Origin: Chryseobacterium sp. MYb264
Lineage (GTDB): Bacteria; Bacteroidota; Bacteroidia; Flavobacteriales; Weeksellaceae
DNA length: 64,000 bases
NCBI RefSeq assembly: GCF_035974275.1
Contig: NZ_CP142422.1
Location: 3,596,001-3,660,000, forward strand
Direction of reading: 5' to 3'
The notes beneath the pieces are model-generated. The model was given only the letters and a program-made list of their open reading frames with translations, was not told the DNA's origin and did not search any database. This document shows positions 15,464 to 24,772 of this stretch, in pieces (within the stretch, counting starts at the first letter, position 1; each line of letters begins with the position of its first letter). Position numbers and translations under genes: made by a program.

Positions 15464-17989
15464 TTAAAACCCAACTTGGAAGCCTGCTTTTACACCAAAT
15501 TTCGAAATATCAGGTCGGTCCAGGTAATTTCCTCGCCAGTTAAAGTCGACACGGAAAATTCTAAGGTTTCCGATCCCGATGTTTTCAATTCCGAAACCGT
15601 ATTCAAAATAAACGTGGTCACTTGGTGCTGAATATCTTAATCCATCAACATTGATTGCTCTTGCTCCATCACTTAATGTTCCGTAGGCTCCCCTGATGAA
15701 GGCAACTTCTCTTAATTTTAATTTTTTAATTAAAGGAATAAAAGACAGTATTTTTCCGTTAAAGTGATGTTCGAGATGCAATGTGGTGTAAGTGTCGGCA
15801 ACAAATTCGTAATAATTAAGCTGTGCAAAAGTATTCTGAACCAATCCGTAAGACTGGTTTCCGGGGATTACGTTTTGTAAAGCCAAAGGCACGGTGTCGA
15901 AATTCTTGCCAGCCTCGAAATTAACCATCAATTTGCCCAAACTACCAATGAGAATAGGTTTATAGAATAAAAACTGTAATTTATTATAGTTAAAATCAGC
16001 GTTGAATAAGCCTTCAATACCTCTTGTGTACTTCAAAACAATGGTTGGTGCCAGCGTTCCGTGCTCATACCTGTCTACTCCGGTTTGTGAGAATTTTGCA
16101 CCCGGTCTTGCGATTAAACTTAAAGTGACATGAGAATCATTAACGGTTTGTCTGAGCTCACCGTTTCTGTAATACATCAGGTTAAATCCTCCGGGGTTAG
16201 CGGATTTGATACTCTGCATAGTCCCGTCTACGCGTACCTGAAAGTTTTTCCAAGGTTCTATAGAGGCAAATATGTTCGTTGAGTTTACAGAACTTAAAGA
16301 AGCGTTGTCTCCTCTCGCAAATACCGTTGAAGAGGCAAAGGACCGCGACATAATTCCGTCATCATCAGTAAGCTGTGTACCCAGCTGTAAAATATCTCTT
16401 CTGGTTCCTAAGCCAATCATGAATCTGTTGAGTCTGTTGAACATATACTTTCCTTCAGCTCCGTACTTGAACTGCTGGTCTCTGAAGCCATAGGCTCCAT
16501 AAAACTGAACTCTCCAAGGGTCATTTTGACTAAAGTAGGATCTTGCCCCCAGTCTTATTCTGTCTCCCTCCACTTCATTAAAGCCGTAAACAGAGAAAAT
16601 AGGACCAATATCAACTCCTTTTACGATATTGTAATATCTTGAACCTAAAGTTTCGTAAAGTTTTACAATTCGGTTGAATTTCGGTGTTTGTTTTAGCTTG
16701 TCCAGCATTTCATAAACACCTTGTTCGGTTTTCGATAAAGAGTCAGGTCTTGCTTTTGCCCAATACGCATCGTCTTTATCTACAAATTTATCATCATATT
16801 CTTCTTCTCTTCGAACGAAAACTTTGTTGTCTAAAGGTTTATTAAAATCATATTGATAATAATCTACTGATCGCCTCGCAATGATGCTTTTCGAGGTTTT
16901 TTTCTTGGCAAAAGGCGTTAATTCAATTGCGGTAACGAATTTTTTAGGTAAGAATGTTTGATCATCAGGGTTATCATATTCCAACTCGGTTGAAATGCTG
17001 TTGATGAAATTAACATTGATCTTTTTGGTAGATTTTAAGGTAGCTCCCAACACGGCATAGCTGTCGGTATCGATATAAAGATAGCCCTGAAAAGCCAAAA
17101 CTTCGGTTCTTTTCGGCTGATATCTGATTCTAAAAGCTCTTTCACCGTGAACGGTAATGGTATCCGTTAAATTATAATCATAGGTACTGAAACCATCTGT
17201 TCCGACAGGGCTTGGGAAGCCAATATCAAAATAATTTAAAGTATTGTCGTAAATATTAATATCACGATAAAGATTTTTGGCCGTTACCGTAATCACCTGA
17301 TTGTCCTGAAATCCCGAGGTTTTCTGAGCAACAAGAAGTCTTTTATTTTTTTTATCGGGTTTGTTTTCGCCGTAATTTTCGTAGATCGATTCGTTTAAGA
17401 AAATAGGAAGTCCCATTTTTCCGCTGGCGGTGGAATCTGCATAATCGAAGATAAAATCCATCTTATTGAAGATTTTTTTCTTCATAAATGTACTGTCCAG
17501 ATTATTGGCATCAAACTGAATTTTCTCGTATTCTTTGTAAGTATACGTATTGAATTTATCTAAACCGTTATTTCTTTTTCTTTTCCATACTTCCTGCATG
17601 ATGGCATAAGCCGGATTTTCTTTTTTGTTTTTATACTTTGGTTTTTCGTTATGAATTACAACTTCCTGAATATCTCCCACTTTTTCAGCGGAAAGTTTTA
17701 CAAAAATATTAGAGTTATTTTCTGAAGTAATATCAATGCTTTGTAGCGAATAGTTTTTCTTTAAAAATTTAAGTTTATAAATAATACTGTCCGACTGAAC
17801 GCTAAAGTCTCCTGAACTGGTCGTTAAAGCAGCTTTATTGCTGTCGTTGATAAAAATATCTACGCCAGTAACGGGTTTGTTTGTTTTTTCATCTATAATT
17901 CTCCCGTTTGCTGTATTTTGAGCGAAAGTGATACCTGATATGAGGAAAAAAAAATAAAATAAATTATATTGAGTGTTTTTAATTGACAT
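15464..17989 (-). CDS. DUF5686 outer-membrane protein with carboxypeptidase-regulatory-like domain
   Basis: The product is 841 residues. A signal peptide ends at about residue 24 (FLISGITFAQ). A carboxypeptidase-regulatory-like beta domain follows (GRIIDEKTNKPVTGVDIFIND). The long remainder matches the DUF5686 type common in Bacteroidota: WKRKRNNGLDKFNTYTYKEYEKIQFD, DIGFPSPVG, and a C-terminal run of alternating beta strands ending in FGVKAGFQVGF. This looks like an outer-membrane barrel that ends in an aromatic residue. Function unknown; a role in envelope assembly or uptake is only a guess. Confidence 0.88.
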   Translation of the reverse strand: MSIKNTQYNLFYFFFLISGITFAQNTANGRIIDEKTNKPVTGVDIFINDSNKAALTTSSGDFSVQSDSIIYKLKFLKKNYSLQSIDITSENNSNIFVKLSAEKVGDIQEVVIHNEKPKYKNKKENPAYAIMQEVWKRKRNNGLDKFNTYTYKEYEKIQFDANNLDSTFMKKKIFNKMDFIFDYADSTASGKMGLPIFLNESIYENYGENKPDKKNKRLLVAQKTSGFQDNQVITVTAKNLYRDINIYDNTLNYFDIGFPSPVGTDGFSTYDYNLTDTITVHGERAFRIRYQPKRTEVLAFQGYLYIDTDSYAVLGATLKSTKKINVNFINSISTELEYDNPDDQTFLPKKFVTAIELTPFAKKKTSKSIIARRSVDYYQYDFNKPLDNKVFVRREEEYDDKFVDKDDAYWAKARPDSLSKTEQGVYEMLDKLKQTPKFNRIVKLYETLGSRYYNIVKGVDIGPIFSVYGFNEVEGDRIRLGARSYFSQNDPWRVQFYGAYGFRDQQFKYGAEGKYMFNRLNRFMIGLGTRRDILQLGTQLTDDDGIMSRSFASSTVFARGDNASLSSVNSTNIFASIEPWKNFQVRVDGTMQSIKSANPGGFNLMYYRNGELRQTVNDSHVTLSLIARPGAKFSQTGVDRYEHGTLAPTIVLKYTRGIEGLFNADFNYNKLQFLFYKPILIGSLGKLMVNFEAGKNFDTVPLALQNVIPGNQSYGLVQNTFAQLNYYEFVADTYTTLHLEHHFNGKILSFIPLIKKLKLREVAFIRGAYGTLSDGARAINVDGLRYSAPSDHVYFEYGFGIENIGIGNLRIFRVDFNWRGNYLDRPDISKFGVKAGFQVGF

Positions 17990-18088
17990 TTGTTGTTCTT
18001 CAAGCTATTAGCATAAACAAAAAGTATGCTGTTTTATTATAAAAAGTTAATAACTATTTAAACTTTTTAAGATTCAAATAAGAAAATG

Positions 18089-18096
18089 CAAAGGTA
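18089..18096 (-). promoter_or_regulatory. Candidate -7 box for the DUF5686 gene
   Basis: The minus strand reads TACCTTTG, a perfect TAnnTTTG, about 100 bases before the start codon. A TTTTG lies 16 bases upstream, slightly closer than usual. Confidence 0.45.
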
Positions 18097-18157
18097 ACAA
18101 AAATAACACCATCAAAATTGACGGTGTTTATATAATAAATTTGTGAAAATTAATACT

Positions 18158-19164
18158 TTATCTTTGAAGCTCTGCAAAGATGTATCCTAAGGCTCCAAAA
18201 CCTAAAGAATCACCATCAGCAATATGGAAACTTACTCTGTAATACGTTCTGTCGGTATACGAGAAGAAGGTGAATTGCGCCGCGCCATCCTGCACACAGT
18301 TTACGGGAACAAGTGCCGCGTTGGGAGTTCCTGGTATTCCGGCTCCTAAATTAGCAAAAGTAGGAGTAAAAGTCATTGGGGTTGTATTGATAAGTCCTGT
18401 ACTTGCCTGGCTACTTCTTGATATGGCATGAAGGATTCCGGTGTTGTTAACTCCTGTTGTAGATCGTACTTCAAGATAGGTGTTGGTATCTGTACAGGTT
18501 GTGGTTGGATATCTGAATTCAAGAGAGCCTAAAGTTACTGTAGAGTTAGCAGCTACGCTGGCATTTATACTGAAAGATTTGAAGGTAGTAGTTAAAGGAG
18601 CAATGTTCTGTATCACAACATTTCCACTTGCATCAACTCCTAAAGCGGCAGCGTTTTGGGTGGTAGGTGTAGTATTGTTAATATTTGTAAACTTCATTCC
18701 TGAAGTTCCTGTTGTTCCCGATGATACTTCTAATTTAGCGGTAGGAGCCGCAATTCCTATTCCTATATTTCCGGTACCTGTAAATCCAAGATTGTTTCCT
18801 GCTAAATTTACATTTCTCGCGCTGGAAAGAGATCCGTTTCTGTCGTAAATTGTACTGTCTACTTTTATCCATGCAGTTCCGTTGAAATAATAAAAGCCGA
18901 TAGTATCTATATTAACCGCAGTTCCGTTTTTGTTCCGTTGGCGATGCTGTTTACATAAATCATGGTGGAGGTAGGTGTTCCCGTCATATTTTGTGCTCTC
19001 AATCTATCAACTCTAGGAATAATAATTCCGTCAACATTTGTTTCTGTTCCGGTTGGGTTTTTTGCGGTAACGTCTAATGTTGAAGTGGGAGCTGGGTTGT
19101 TGATTCCCACTTGGGCGCTAATTGCGAATGGAAGCATTAGAGATGATAAAAGAAGCTTTTTCAT
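18158..19164 (-). pseudogene. Surface-type protein split by a one-base frameshift
   Basis: Two frames make one protein of about 335 residues. The first (19164-18907) has a signal peptide (MKKLLLSSLMLPFAISAQ) and the start VGINNPAPTSTLDV, typical of flavobacterial secreted or surface proteins. The second frame (to 18158) carries the rest, with GFYYFNGTAWIKV, GNIGIGIAAPTAKLEV and a compact C-terminal domain ending in GYIFAELQR. The switch is in the run GGAACAAAAACGG near 18928. One more A would restore NGTKNGTAVNIDTIGF. This is either a real mutation, a phase-variable A run or a sequencing error. It resembles phage-tail-like surface proteins. Function unknown. Confidence 0.75.
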
Positions 19165-19278
19165 ATTAAATTAATTTTTATTGCAAAATAATAATAAAAT
19201 ATTTACTTAAAATGTAATTTTGTTTAAATTTTTAATAAATATTCGTTATGAAGCAATAAAATAAAAATAAATTCAGGC

Positions 19279-19335
19279 ATAAAAAAAGACTTACATTTCT
19301 GTAAGTCTTTTTGCTCCTCCTGCTGGGCTCGAACC
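19279..19335. repeat. Left attachment repeat (att) of the tRNA-Asn element
   Basis: 57 bases match 29142-29198 with one mismatch (T at 19291, C at 29154). The repeat holds the tRNA terminator hairpin and the last 22 bases of a tRNA-Asn gene (19314-19335). The tRNA match stops after GAACC, where the element begins. Confidence 0.88.
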
Positions 19336-19424
19336 TTAAGGTGTTACATGTTGATATTTAGTGATTTATATGTTGGTTTTTAATAGAGTATACCTAAAAG
19401 TATGCCTTTGAGGTCATTAATTAC

Positions 19425-19871
19425 CTACAGCAATCCCTCATCATTAAAACTTGTATAACTCTCTTTCGTAATGATGATACTGTCAAGAAGAGCTATGTCA
19501 AGTAGCTTGCAAGCTGTATTAAGCTTTTTTATTATGGCTAAATCTGCACTACTTGGATTAAGATTGCCACCTGGGTGGTTATGTACCAATATTAATCCAG
19601 TGGCTAAACACTTTAAGGCTACTGATAAAATCAGTCTAATATCTACTAAGCTATTTGTAATACCTCCTTTAGATAGGCTATAGAAGCCAATGACAGTATT
19701 TGAAGAGTTTACGAAGAGTATTTTTACTTCTTCCTGCATTTCTATTATTCCATTATCCCAGAATGTCCTGATAACTTCTACTACATGACTACTGGTAGTG
19801 AGCTTAGTTTGAGACATTTTGTTGGGTTGGTATGTTACCTGTATCTCTGATACTGTTGTTTCTGTATTCAT
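19425..19871 (-). CDS. RadC-like JAB-domain protein
   Basis: The product is 148 residues, shorter than chromosomal RadC (about 220), as usual on Bacteroidota mobile elements. The JAB/MPN metal site is visible as LVHNHPGGNLNPSSADL near residues 98-114 (HNHP, later S and D). Upstream SLSKGG and VDIRLILSVAL also fit the RadC family. RadC proteins were once linked to repair, but their real role on mobile elements is unclear. It is the leftmost gene of the element. Confidence 0.85.
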   Translation of the reverse strand: MNTETTVSEIQVTYQPNKMSQTKLTTSSHVVEVIRTFWDNGIIEMQEEVKILFVNSSNTVIGFYSLSKGGITNSLVDIRLILSVALKCLATGLILVHNHPGGNLNPSSADLAIIKKLNTACKLLDIALLDSIIITKESYTSFNDEGLL

Positions 19872-20146
19872 TTTTTTTTGGAGTATGTGAGGAAGCTTAT
19901 TTCACATTTTTTGTAACCCCAAAATCATAAAACTTGTTTAGCACCTTTTTCTGATACATTAGAGTAGTTACATTCTCTTCATCCTGATAAGACAGTTTTA
20001 GAGTAACTGAACTGGGAAAGGTCATATATGCCAAATTTGTCGATAACTATAGCTTGGGGTATACAGGTGGGAGATAAAAATGAAGGTGTTGATAGACCTT
20101 GGGCCAAAAATAATCCAGACCCAAGCCCAGGAAGGTCAAGCTATTT

Positions 20147-21615
20147 AGTCATTCCTTAAAAACCAAGTAATATTTTGATTATCAGTTTTATGCACTTATA
20201 TTTCGTAAAAAATCGTTGTAAAAAATTGCAATAAATTGTATTTTTAGGATATAAAAAGTGGCAAAATGTTAGGCAAAATAAGAGAGGATTTACAGCAGAA
20301 TTTATTCAAGACCAGGCTTACGGAGCTTATTAATATGGAGCATCCGGTGGTAAAATTAGCTGGGGAGATTTCCTGGGATAAAATGGAGTCAGAGTTTGAG
20401 AAATTATTTTCAGAAAACGGAAGACCTTCTATTGCTATCCGTAAAATAGCAGGAATGCTTTTGCTCAAGGAAATGTTTAAAGAAAGTGATGAAAGTGTAA
20501 TAGAGAGATGGATTGAGAATGCGTATTGGCAATATTTTACCGGAGAAACCTTTTTCCAGACAGAGCAGCCTTTCGATCCGAGCAATTTTGTACACTTCAG
20601 AAAAAGAATTGGAGATAAGGGTTTGGAATTTCTTTTGGGACAAAGCGTTTCTCTCCATCCCAAAGCCAAAACAGAAGATGAAGTTCAGGTAGATACGACG
20701 GTTCAGGAGAAGAACATTACCTTTCCTACCGATGCCAAATTAGCAAAAAAAGTAATCGACAATTGTAGAAAAATAGCAGAAAAAGAGAGCGTTGTACAAA
20801 GACAAAGCTACAGAAGAGTGAGCAAACAATTATTGCGGGACGCTTTTTTTGGACATCATCCCAGAAGACAGAAGAAGGCAAAAATGGCGAGGAAAAAGCT
20901 CAGGACGATTGGTAAAAGAGTTCTTCGGGAATTGGAAAGAAAACTTCCTAAAGATGTTTTGAAAGGCTACGAAGACGTTTTTAAAATTTACCTTAAAGCA
21001 CTCACCCAAGAACGTACCACGAAAGATAAAATTTACAGTCTTCACGAGCCACAAGTTGCGTGTATTGCGAAAGGAAAATCGGGAAAAGCATACGAGTTTG
21101 GGACAAAAGTAGCAGTAGTAAGAGGTCGGAAAACAGGGATCATCAGCTCGGTAAAGAGATTTTCTGGCAATCCTCACGATAGTAAAACTCTTGAAGAATC
21201 ATTGGCACAGAGTGAGAGGGTAAGAAAATCCGTTGGCGGAACAAGACCTACGAAAGCCACTACAGACAGAGGATTTAAAGGAATCAAAGAAGTGGAAGGA
21301 ACAGCAATTTTGCTTCCCGCAAAAAAAGAAAAAACAAAATATGGGCAACAAGTAGCCAGATTAAGATTCCGGGCAAGAGCAGCCATAGAACCTTGTATCT
21401 CTCATTTAAAAAGAAACCACTCCTTAGGATTAAACTTCCTGAAAGGAGTGGCTGGAGATATTAATAATGCATTATTAGCAGGGATTGGATACAATTTGAA
21501 GATGAGATTGAATCAAATCAAACAACAAATTCTTCTTTGGCTCGAACTTGTTCTCCGAATCTTTTTAGGCAAATATAATTTTCAAAGTCAAAAAACAGCT
21601 TTTTAAGGAGCGACT
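20147..21615 (+). mobile_element. IS5-superfamily insertion sequence, 1,469 bp
   Basis: The ends are imperfect inverted repeats: AGTCATTCCTTAAAAA on the left, and the right end read inward is AGTCGCTCCTTAAAAA (2 mismatches in 16). ATTT flanks both sides (20143-20146 and 21616-21619), giving a 4-bp target duplication, as in IS5-type elements. Because the flank is partly symmetric, a 6-bp TATTTA reading is also possible. One transposase gene fills the element. Confidence 0.85.
20266..21606 (+). CDS. IS5-type transposase (DUF772 + DDE)
   Basis: The product is 446 residues. The N-terminal DUF772 domain spans about residues 40-115 (RPSIAIRKIAGMLLLKEMF, FDPSNFVHFRKRIG). The DDE catalytic domain shows VDTTVQEKN near 145, TDRGFKG near 330 and an IEPCISHLKR signature near 373, giving D, D and E. 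It is longer than classical IS5 transposase, owing to an insert of basic helices (residues about 170-240). The frame is intact, so the element may still be active. Confidence 0.92.
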   Translation: MLGKIREDLQQNLFKTRLTELINMEHPVVKLAGEISWDKMESEFEKLFSENGRPSIAIRKIAGMLLLKEMFKESDESVIERWIENAYWQYFTGETFFQTEQPFDPSNFVHFRKRIGDKGLEFLLGQSVSLHPKAKTEDEVQVDTTVQEKNITFPTDAKLAKKVIDNCRKIAEKESVVQRQSYRRVSKQLLRDAFFGHHPRRQKKAKMARKKLRTIGKRVLRELERKLPKDVLKGYEDVFKIYLKALTQERTTKDKIYSLHEPQVACIAKGKSGKAYEFGTKVAVVRGRKTGIISSVKRFSGNPHDSKTLEESLAQSERVRKSVGGTRPTKATTDRGFKGIKEVEGTAILLPAKKEKTKYGQQVARLRFRARAAIEPCISHLKRNHSLGLNFLKGVAGDINNALLAGIGYNLKMRLNQIKQQILLWLELVLRIFLGKYNFQSQKTAF

Positions 21616-21869
21616 ATTTAGATTTTTTCTATAATAATGCTCTTGTTTTCAGGGTTGCTTATTGTATTGTGGATGGTGGCAGATGTGAAATACCATTCCC
21701 AGATTATGATGAGCAAGGGAATGTTTCAGTTCCTAGAGAATATCATGACTTAATAAAAAAATTCAGTGAAATAGTAAATAGGTCATTTATTTTTGATGGT
21801 TATTTTGCAAGAACAGGAATAACTATTTCAGAAGAAGAATGGAAGTAATTTTATATTTATATATATACA

Positions 21870-21900
21870 ACAATAGACTGCATAAAAAGCAGTCTATTTG
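21870..21900. terminator. Terminator hairpin
   Basis: A perfect 10-bp stem (AATAGACTGC / GCAGTCTATT) with an A-rich loop is followed by TGTTTTG. It lies between the interrupted plus-strand gene and the convergent immunity candidate. Confidence 0.75.
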
Positions 21901-21917
21901 TTTTGTTACTTAAGTAA

Positions 21918-22184
21918 TTATTCTTCTAATGGAAATACTTGTCTCACAAACTTAAGAAGTTCTTCAATGGTCTTCAATTCTTTTTTTATTGCAATTTGAC
22001 CTGTGAAATAATTAACAGTAATTTGATTATCTAGAAGACTAACTCTAAATACATTTTTCATCATCTTAGAGCCTAGCTCCTCACTAAATCCATTTTCTTG
22101 TCCTGCTGCTAAATATCCATTTTTAGAAAGCATAACTAAATAACCTTCAGTTTCTAACTCATTTTTTATTTCTTCTATTTTCAT
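21918..22184 (-). CDS. Small protein, candidate immunity partner of the protease toxin
   Basis: The product is 88 residues, acidic, with no signal or membrane segment (MKIEEIKNELETEGYLVMLSKNGYL start, ELLKFVRQVFPLEE end). It follows the papain-like toxin domain by 10 bases in the same direction. Small size, acidic charge and position suggest an immunity protein that binds the protease domain in the cytosol. I recognise no family. Confidence 0.6.
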   Translation of the reverse strand: MKIEEIKNELETEGYLVMLSKNGYLAAGQENGFSEELGSKMMKNVFRVSLLDNQITVNYFTGQIAIKKELKTIEELLKFVRQVFPLEE

Positions 22185-22194
22185 AATATTTAAT

Positions 22195-23058
22195 TTATAA
22201 TTTTACTTGTGCCCAATGGTATACAGTTCCAGCCCAATATGTTTCAAAGTCATCCAAGGACATTGTAGCTTCAACACCATTTTTCTGACCAAATCCCTTT
22301 GTCTTGTCCCATGGGTCTCTAATATGTACTATTCCATCTTCTATTTTATCAACTATAACAGTATGGATTTTTTCTGTGTTTGGATGCATTAAACTGGCTA
22401 GCCAAGGTCTTTTAGTTGCTTTTGATAAATATTCAGCTGTCTTTTTCATATCATCAATTCCTACATAAGCAGAACCAGAATTTATCTTTTTACCTTTAAA
22501 TACCATCTCTAAAGCAGGTCCAACATCACGTAAATCAGTTCCTAAATCAATATCTGTTTTAGCAAATTCTCTGACTAAACTTTCAGGAACATCAATCCCA
22601 TTGTCTTTAGCTAGCTGTCTGATGCATGCAGCAGCACAAGACATTCTTTCTTCCTGACAGAACATCCTTGCTGATGTAATTTCAGACAAGTATTTAAAAG
22701 CTCCTCCAGTCCCAGTCCCTAACCTAGGCTTCAGAATCTTATTCCAAAAGGAGTTGACCTCTTTAAAATCTCCTTTAAAAATAGGTTTTTCTTTCCATTT
22801 CAGAAGATAACCATCAACCTTTGCTACAATCTCAATACCAAGCTTTTGAAATCCAATTCTTGCACTGGCAAGAATATTAAAAATGCTCTGTGCTTTCTTT
22901 CCTTTTATTACAACTTCTTCAATCTCTTCTGCTGTCATGGCTAAATCTTCAGCCTTAGCCCCATTCTTAGCCCCTTGCAAGAGTTCTTCAATAAACTTAA
23001 TGAAACCTTTGAATCCTTTAACACAAGCTTTCCCAAATCTAAAGATAAGCTTTCCTAA
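22195..23058 (-). CDS. Papain/C39-like cysteine protease toxin domain (C-terminal part, frameshifted from upstream frame)
   Basis: Read on from the slip at 23057-23062, this frame gives GKLIFRFGKACVKGFKGFIKF and then a C-terminal protease domain. Its own first possible start is a TTG at 22980, so it is not a convincing separate gene. MSCAAACIRQLAKDNGID near the middle looks like the catalytic Cys helix of C39/papain-like peptidases. HTVIVDKIEDGIVHIRDPWD provides the later His and Asp. In known polymorphic systems, such domains act either as toxins or as releasing proteases at the C-terminus. The small gene at 21918-22184 follows. Catalytic assignment is from motif spacing only. Confidence 0.72.
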   Translation of the reverse strand, partial: LGKLIFRFGKACVKGFKGFIKFIEELLQGAKNGAKAEDLAMTAEEIEEVVIKGKKAQSIFNILASARIGFQKLGIEIVAKVDGYLLKWKEKPIFKGDFKEVNSFWNKILKPRLGTGTGGAFKYLSEITSARMFCQEERMSCAAACIRQLAKDNGIDVPESLVREFAKTDIDLGTDLRDVGPALEMVFKGKKINSGSAYVGIDDMKKTAEYLSKATKRPWLASLMHPNTEKIHTVIVDKIEDGIVHIRDPWDKTKGFGQKNGVEATMSLDDFETYWAGTVYHWAQVKL

Positions 23059-24599
23059 AAAAGAGTAAGCAAATCTGTAACTCCAAATGTTACAGCAGAC
23101 ATTGCTTCCCTTGTTATTACTTTTAAAAGACTTGTAGCTTTTTGAACATAAGTTGTTCCTTTTATGATATTTCCTTCTCCTGCTGTGAAGATAAGAAGTA
23201 AAATATTGATAATGAACTCAAAAGCAATAATTCCTACGTAAAATGCAATTGTGTAACGAGAGGTTTTATCCCAATATTCCTTCATCTTGTCAAATATACC
23301 TTCAAAATCAGATTGAGAAATGCCACCACTTGAACTGAAAAGATTTTTAACTCCTTTTAAAAATACTGGACCATTTGCAAGAATCCAGTCTAATACATCT
23401 TCTGCTTTCTCTAATACATCTCTTCTGTCTTTATACTGTTCATAAGATAAAGCCATTGTTGGCTGGAAAAGAGCCTGTAAAATGTAAAGTATGCACTGTA
23501 AAAGACCTACAAGACCACTGTTTATACCACAGTAAAAAGCATTGGCAATTTTAAGAACTTCTAAACCTTTCTTGGCTAATTCTACCAATTCATCCTTAAC
23601 CTCACCAAGAAAATTTTTAATCGTATTAACAACACTACTAATCTTCTCTACAAGTCCTTTGAAAGCATCTGGTAAATGTTCTATAGAAGCTTCTTTAACC
23701 TTACTTGCTGCCTGTTTTACTAATTGCCAAACCTGAGTAAAAGCAACTTCTGCACCTTGAACAAAAGGATTATTTCCCAAATTTTCAAAGAACTGTGCAG
23801 CTTTATTCATATTAATAGGGATAGGAACTACAGCCCCACCAATTACAAGAGGAAAAAGAGGAGAATAGTCTTTAGCTTCTGGGTTGTAATTCTTCTCTGT
23901 AGGTTTAAAATCTTCTAAATGTTCTGCACACCACCCAAAGGCATCAGCAGGAATGGAAGTAATATTACCTATAATTTCTTCAAACCTCCTGTCACCAGTA
24001 TAATATTGATATTCTCTCATTAATGCATCACGAGTAAGAGTAGCATTAATCTTATCACCTTCATAAGTATAAGCTAACTGTGCCAGATATGCAGCTTCAT
24101 CATCCATAGATGTGATATTCCTGAAGAATTTTCCACCAACAGTAGAAGATAATGGTTCAGGAAATCTCTTAAAGAGTTGAACAAAATAATCTCCCATCTT
24201 AGCAATGTAAAAGTCTCCTGCAAAATTGGATTTCTTGGAATCAGGCTTTTCATAAAAAAGAAAAAGGCTTTGAGGTTGTCTTTTGTTGGCATTGTAGCTT
24301 CCCAATACCTGAGAACCATTTTCACAAGATAGTACCTGAGCTTGATACTCGTATCCTTTCACTCCTTTATCATCTACTCCTGTTGATGGAAAGACAGATA
24401 CAGGAGTATCAGTAAGATAAGAATACCCTAATGGAGTATTTCTGTAGTCATGAAATGGGCTTCTGTAATCAGGAGAATCATCTTTGCTGATAATTTTGTT
24501 TCCAAAAGCATTATTTCCTGCAAATCCTTGATTAACTTCTTCAAAAGAGAGTATTTTGAACTGAGATAAGTCACCAAATTCGTCATCAAATTCTTCCAT
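23055..24599 (-). CDS. Toxin-like protein, N-terminal part, stops in a T6 run
   Basis: The product is 514 residues with no signal peptide. The N-terminal 250 residues (EEFDDEFGDLSQFKILSFEEV start) are soluble and match no family I know. Residues about 250-400 are helical and coiled. Hydrophobic segments lie at about residues 345-375 and 445-475. The frame ends TDLLTLF then TAG, where the coding strand reads CTTTTTTAGG. One extra T, or a -1 slip on the T run, fuses it to the protease domain, giving a protein of about 800 residues. It could be a secretion-system effector. The promoter should lie in 24600-24660. Confidence 0.65.
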   Translation of the reverse strand: MEEFDDEFGDLSQFKILSFEEVNQGFAGNNAFGNKIISKDDSPDYRSPFHDYRNTPLGYSYLTDTPVSVFPSTGVDDKGVKGYEYQAQVLSCENGSQVLGSYNANKRQPQSLFLFYEKPDSKKSNFAGDFYIAKMGDYFVQLFKRFPEPLSSTVGGKFFRNITSMDDEAAYLAQLAYTYEGDKINATLTRDALMREYQYYTGDRRFEEIIGNITSIPADAFGWCAEHLEDFKPTEKNYNPEAKDYSPLFPLVIGGAVVPIPINMNKAAQFFENLGNNPFVQGAEVAFTQVWQLVKQAASKVKEASIEHLPDAFKGLVEKISSVVNTIKNFLGEVKDELVELAKKGLEVLKIANAFYCGINSGLVGLLQCILYILQALFQPTMALSYEQYKDRRDVLEKAEDVLDWILANGPVFLKGVKNLFSSSGGISQSDFEGIFDKMKEYWDKTSRYTIAFYVGIIAFEFIINILLLIFTAGEGNIIKGTTYVQKATSLLKVITREAMSAVTFGVTDLLTLF

Positions 24600-24738
24600 A
24601 AGCTTTGTGTTTTAGCAATTAATATTTTATTTAAATGTTTCTAAAAGCAAAGCTAAATCTTGACTGCGCCAAAACATGACGTGTTTAAAATTCCTTTTAA
24701 TTTTTTTCAGCTTTTATTTGACTACCTGTCAATGAATA

Positions 24739-24767
24739 AAAATCCACCCCACAAAATGCAAGGTGGA
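24739..24767 (-). terminator. Terminator of the DUF3871 operon
   Basis: On the minus strand, TCCACC and GGTGGA form a 6-bp stem followed by TTTTTATT. It lies just after the DUF3871 stop. Confidence 0.6.
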
Positions 24768-24772
24768 AGCAA

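Larger units (their letters stand above)
20028..21848 (+). pseudogene. Small element gene interrupted by an IS5-type insertion
   Basis: The first part (20028-20146) starts MPNLSITIAWGIQVGDKNEG after a GGGAAAGG ribosome site. The second part (21620-21848) continues LDFFYNNALVFRVAYCIVDGG and ends ITISEEEWK. Removing the IS and one copy of the 4-base duplication ATTT joins them in frame into a 115-aa protein (119 + 229 bases = 116 codons). I recognise no family. It is probably small, cytosolic and accessory. Two clean halves without other decay suggest a recent insertion. Confidence 0.75.

Noticed and set aside
19314..19335. Third tRNA-Asn
   Set aside because: Only the last 22 bases of the tRNA are present; no anticodon arm or D arm follows. 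It is the att remnant of the element.
22207..23068. Small plus-strand frames inside the protease-toxin region
   Set aside because: They lie opposite conserved protease motifs and carry no recognisable domain.
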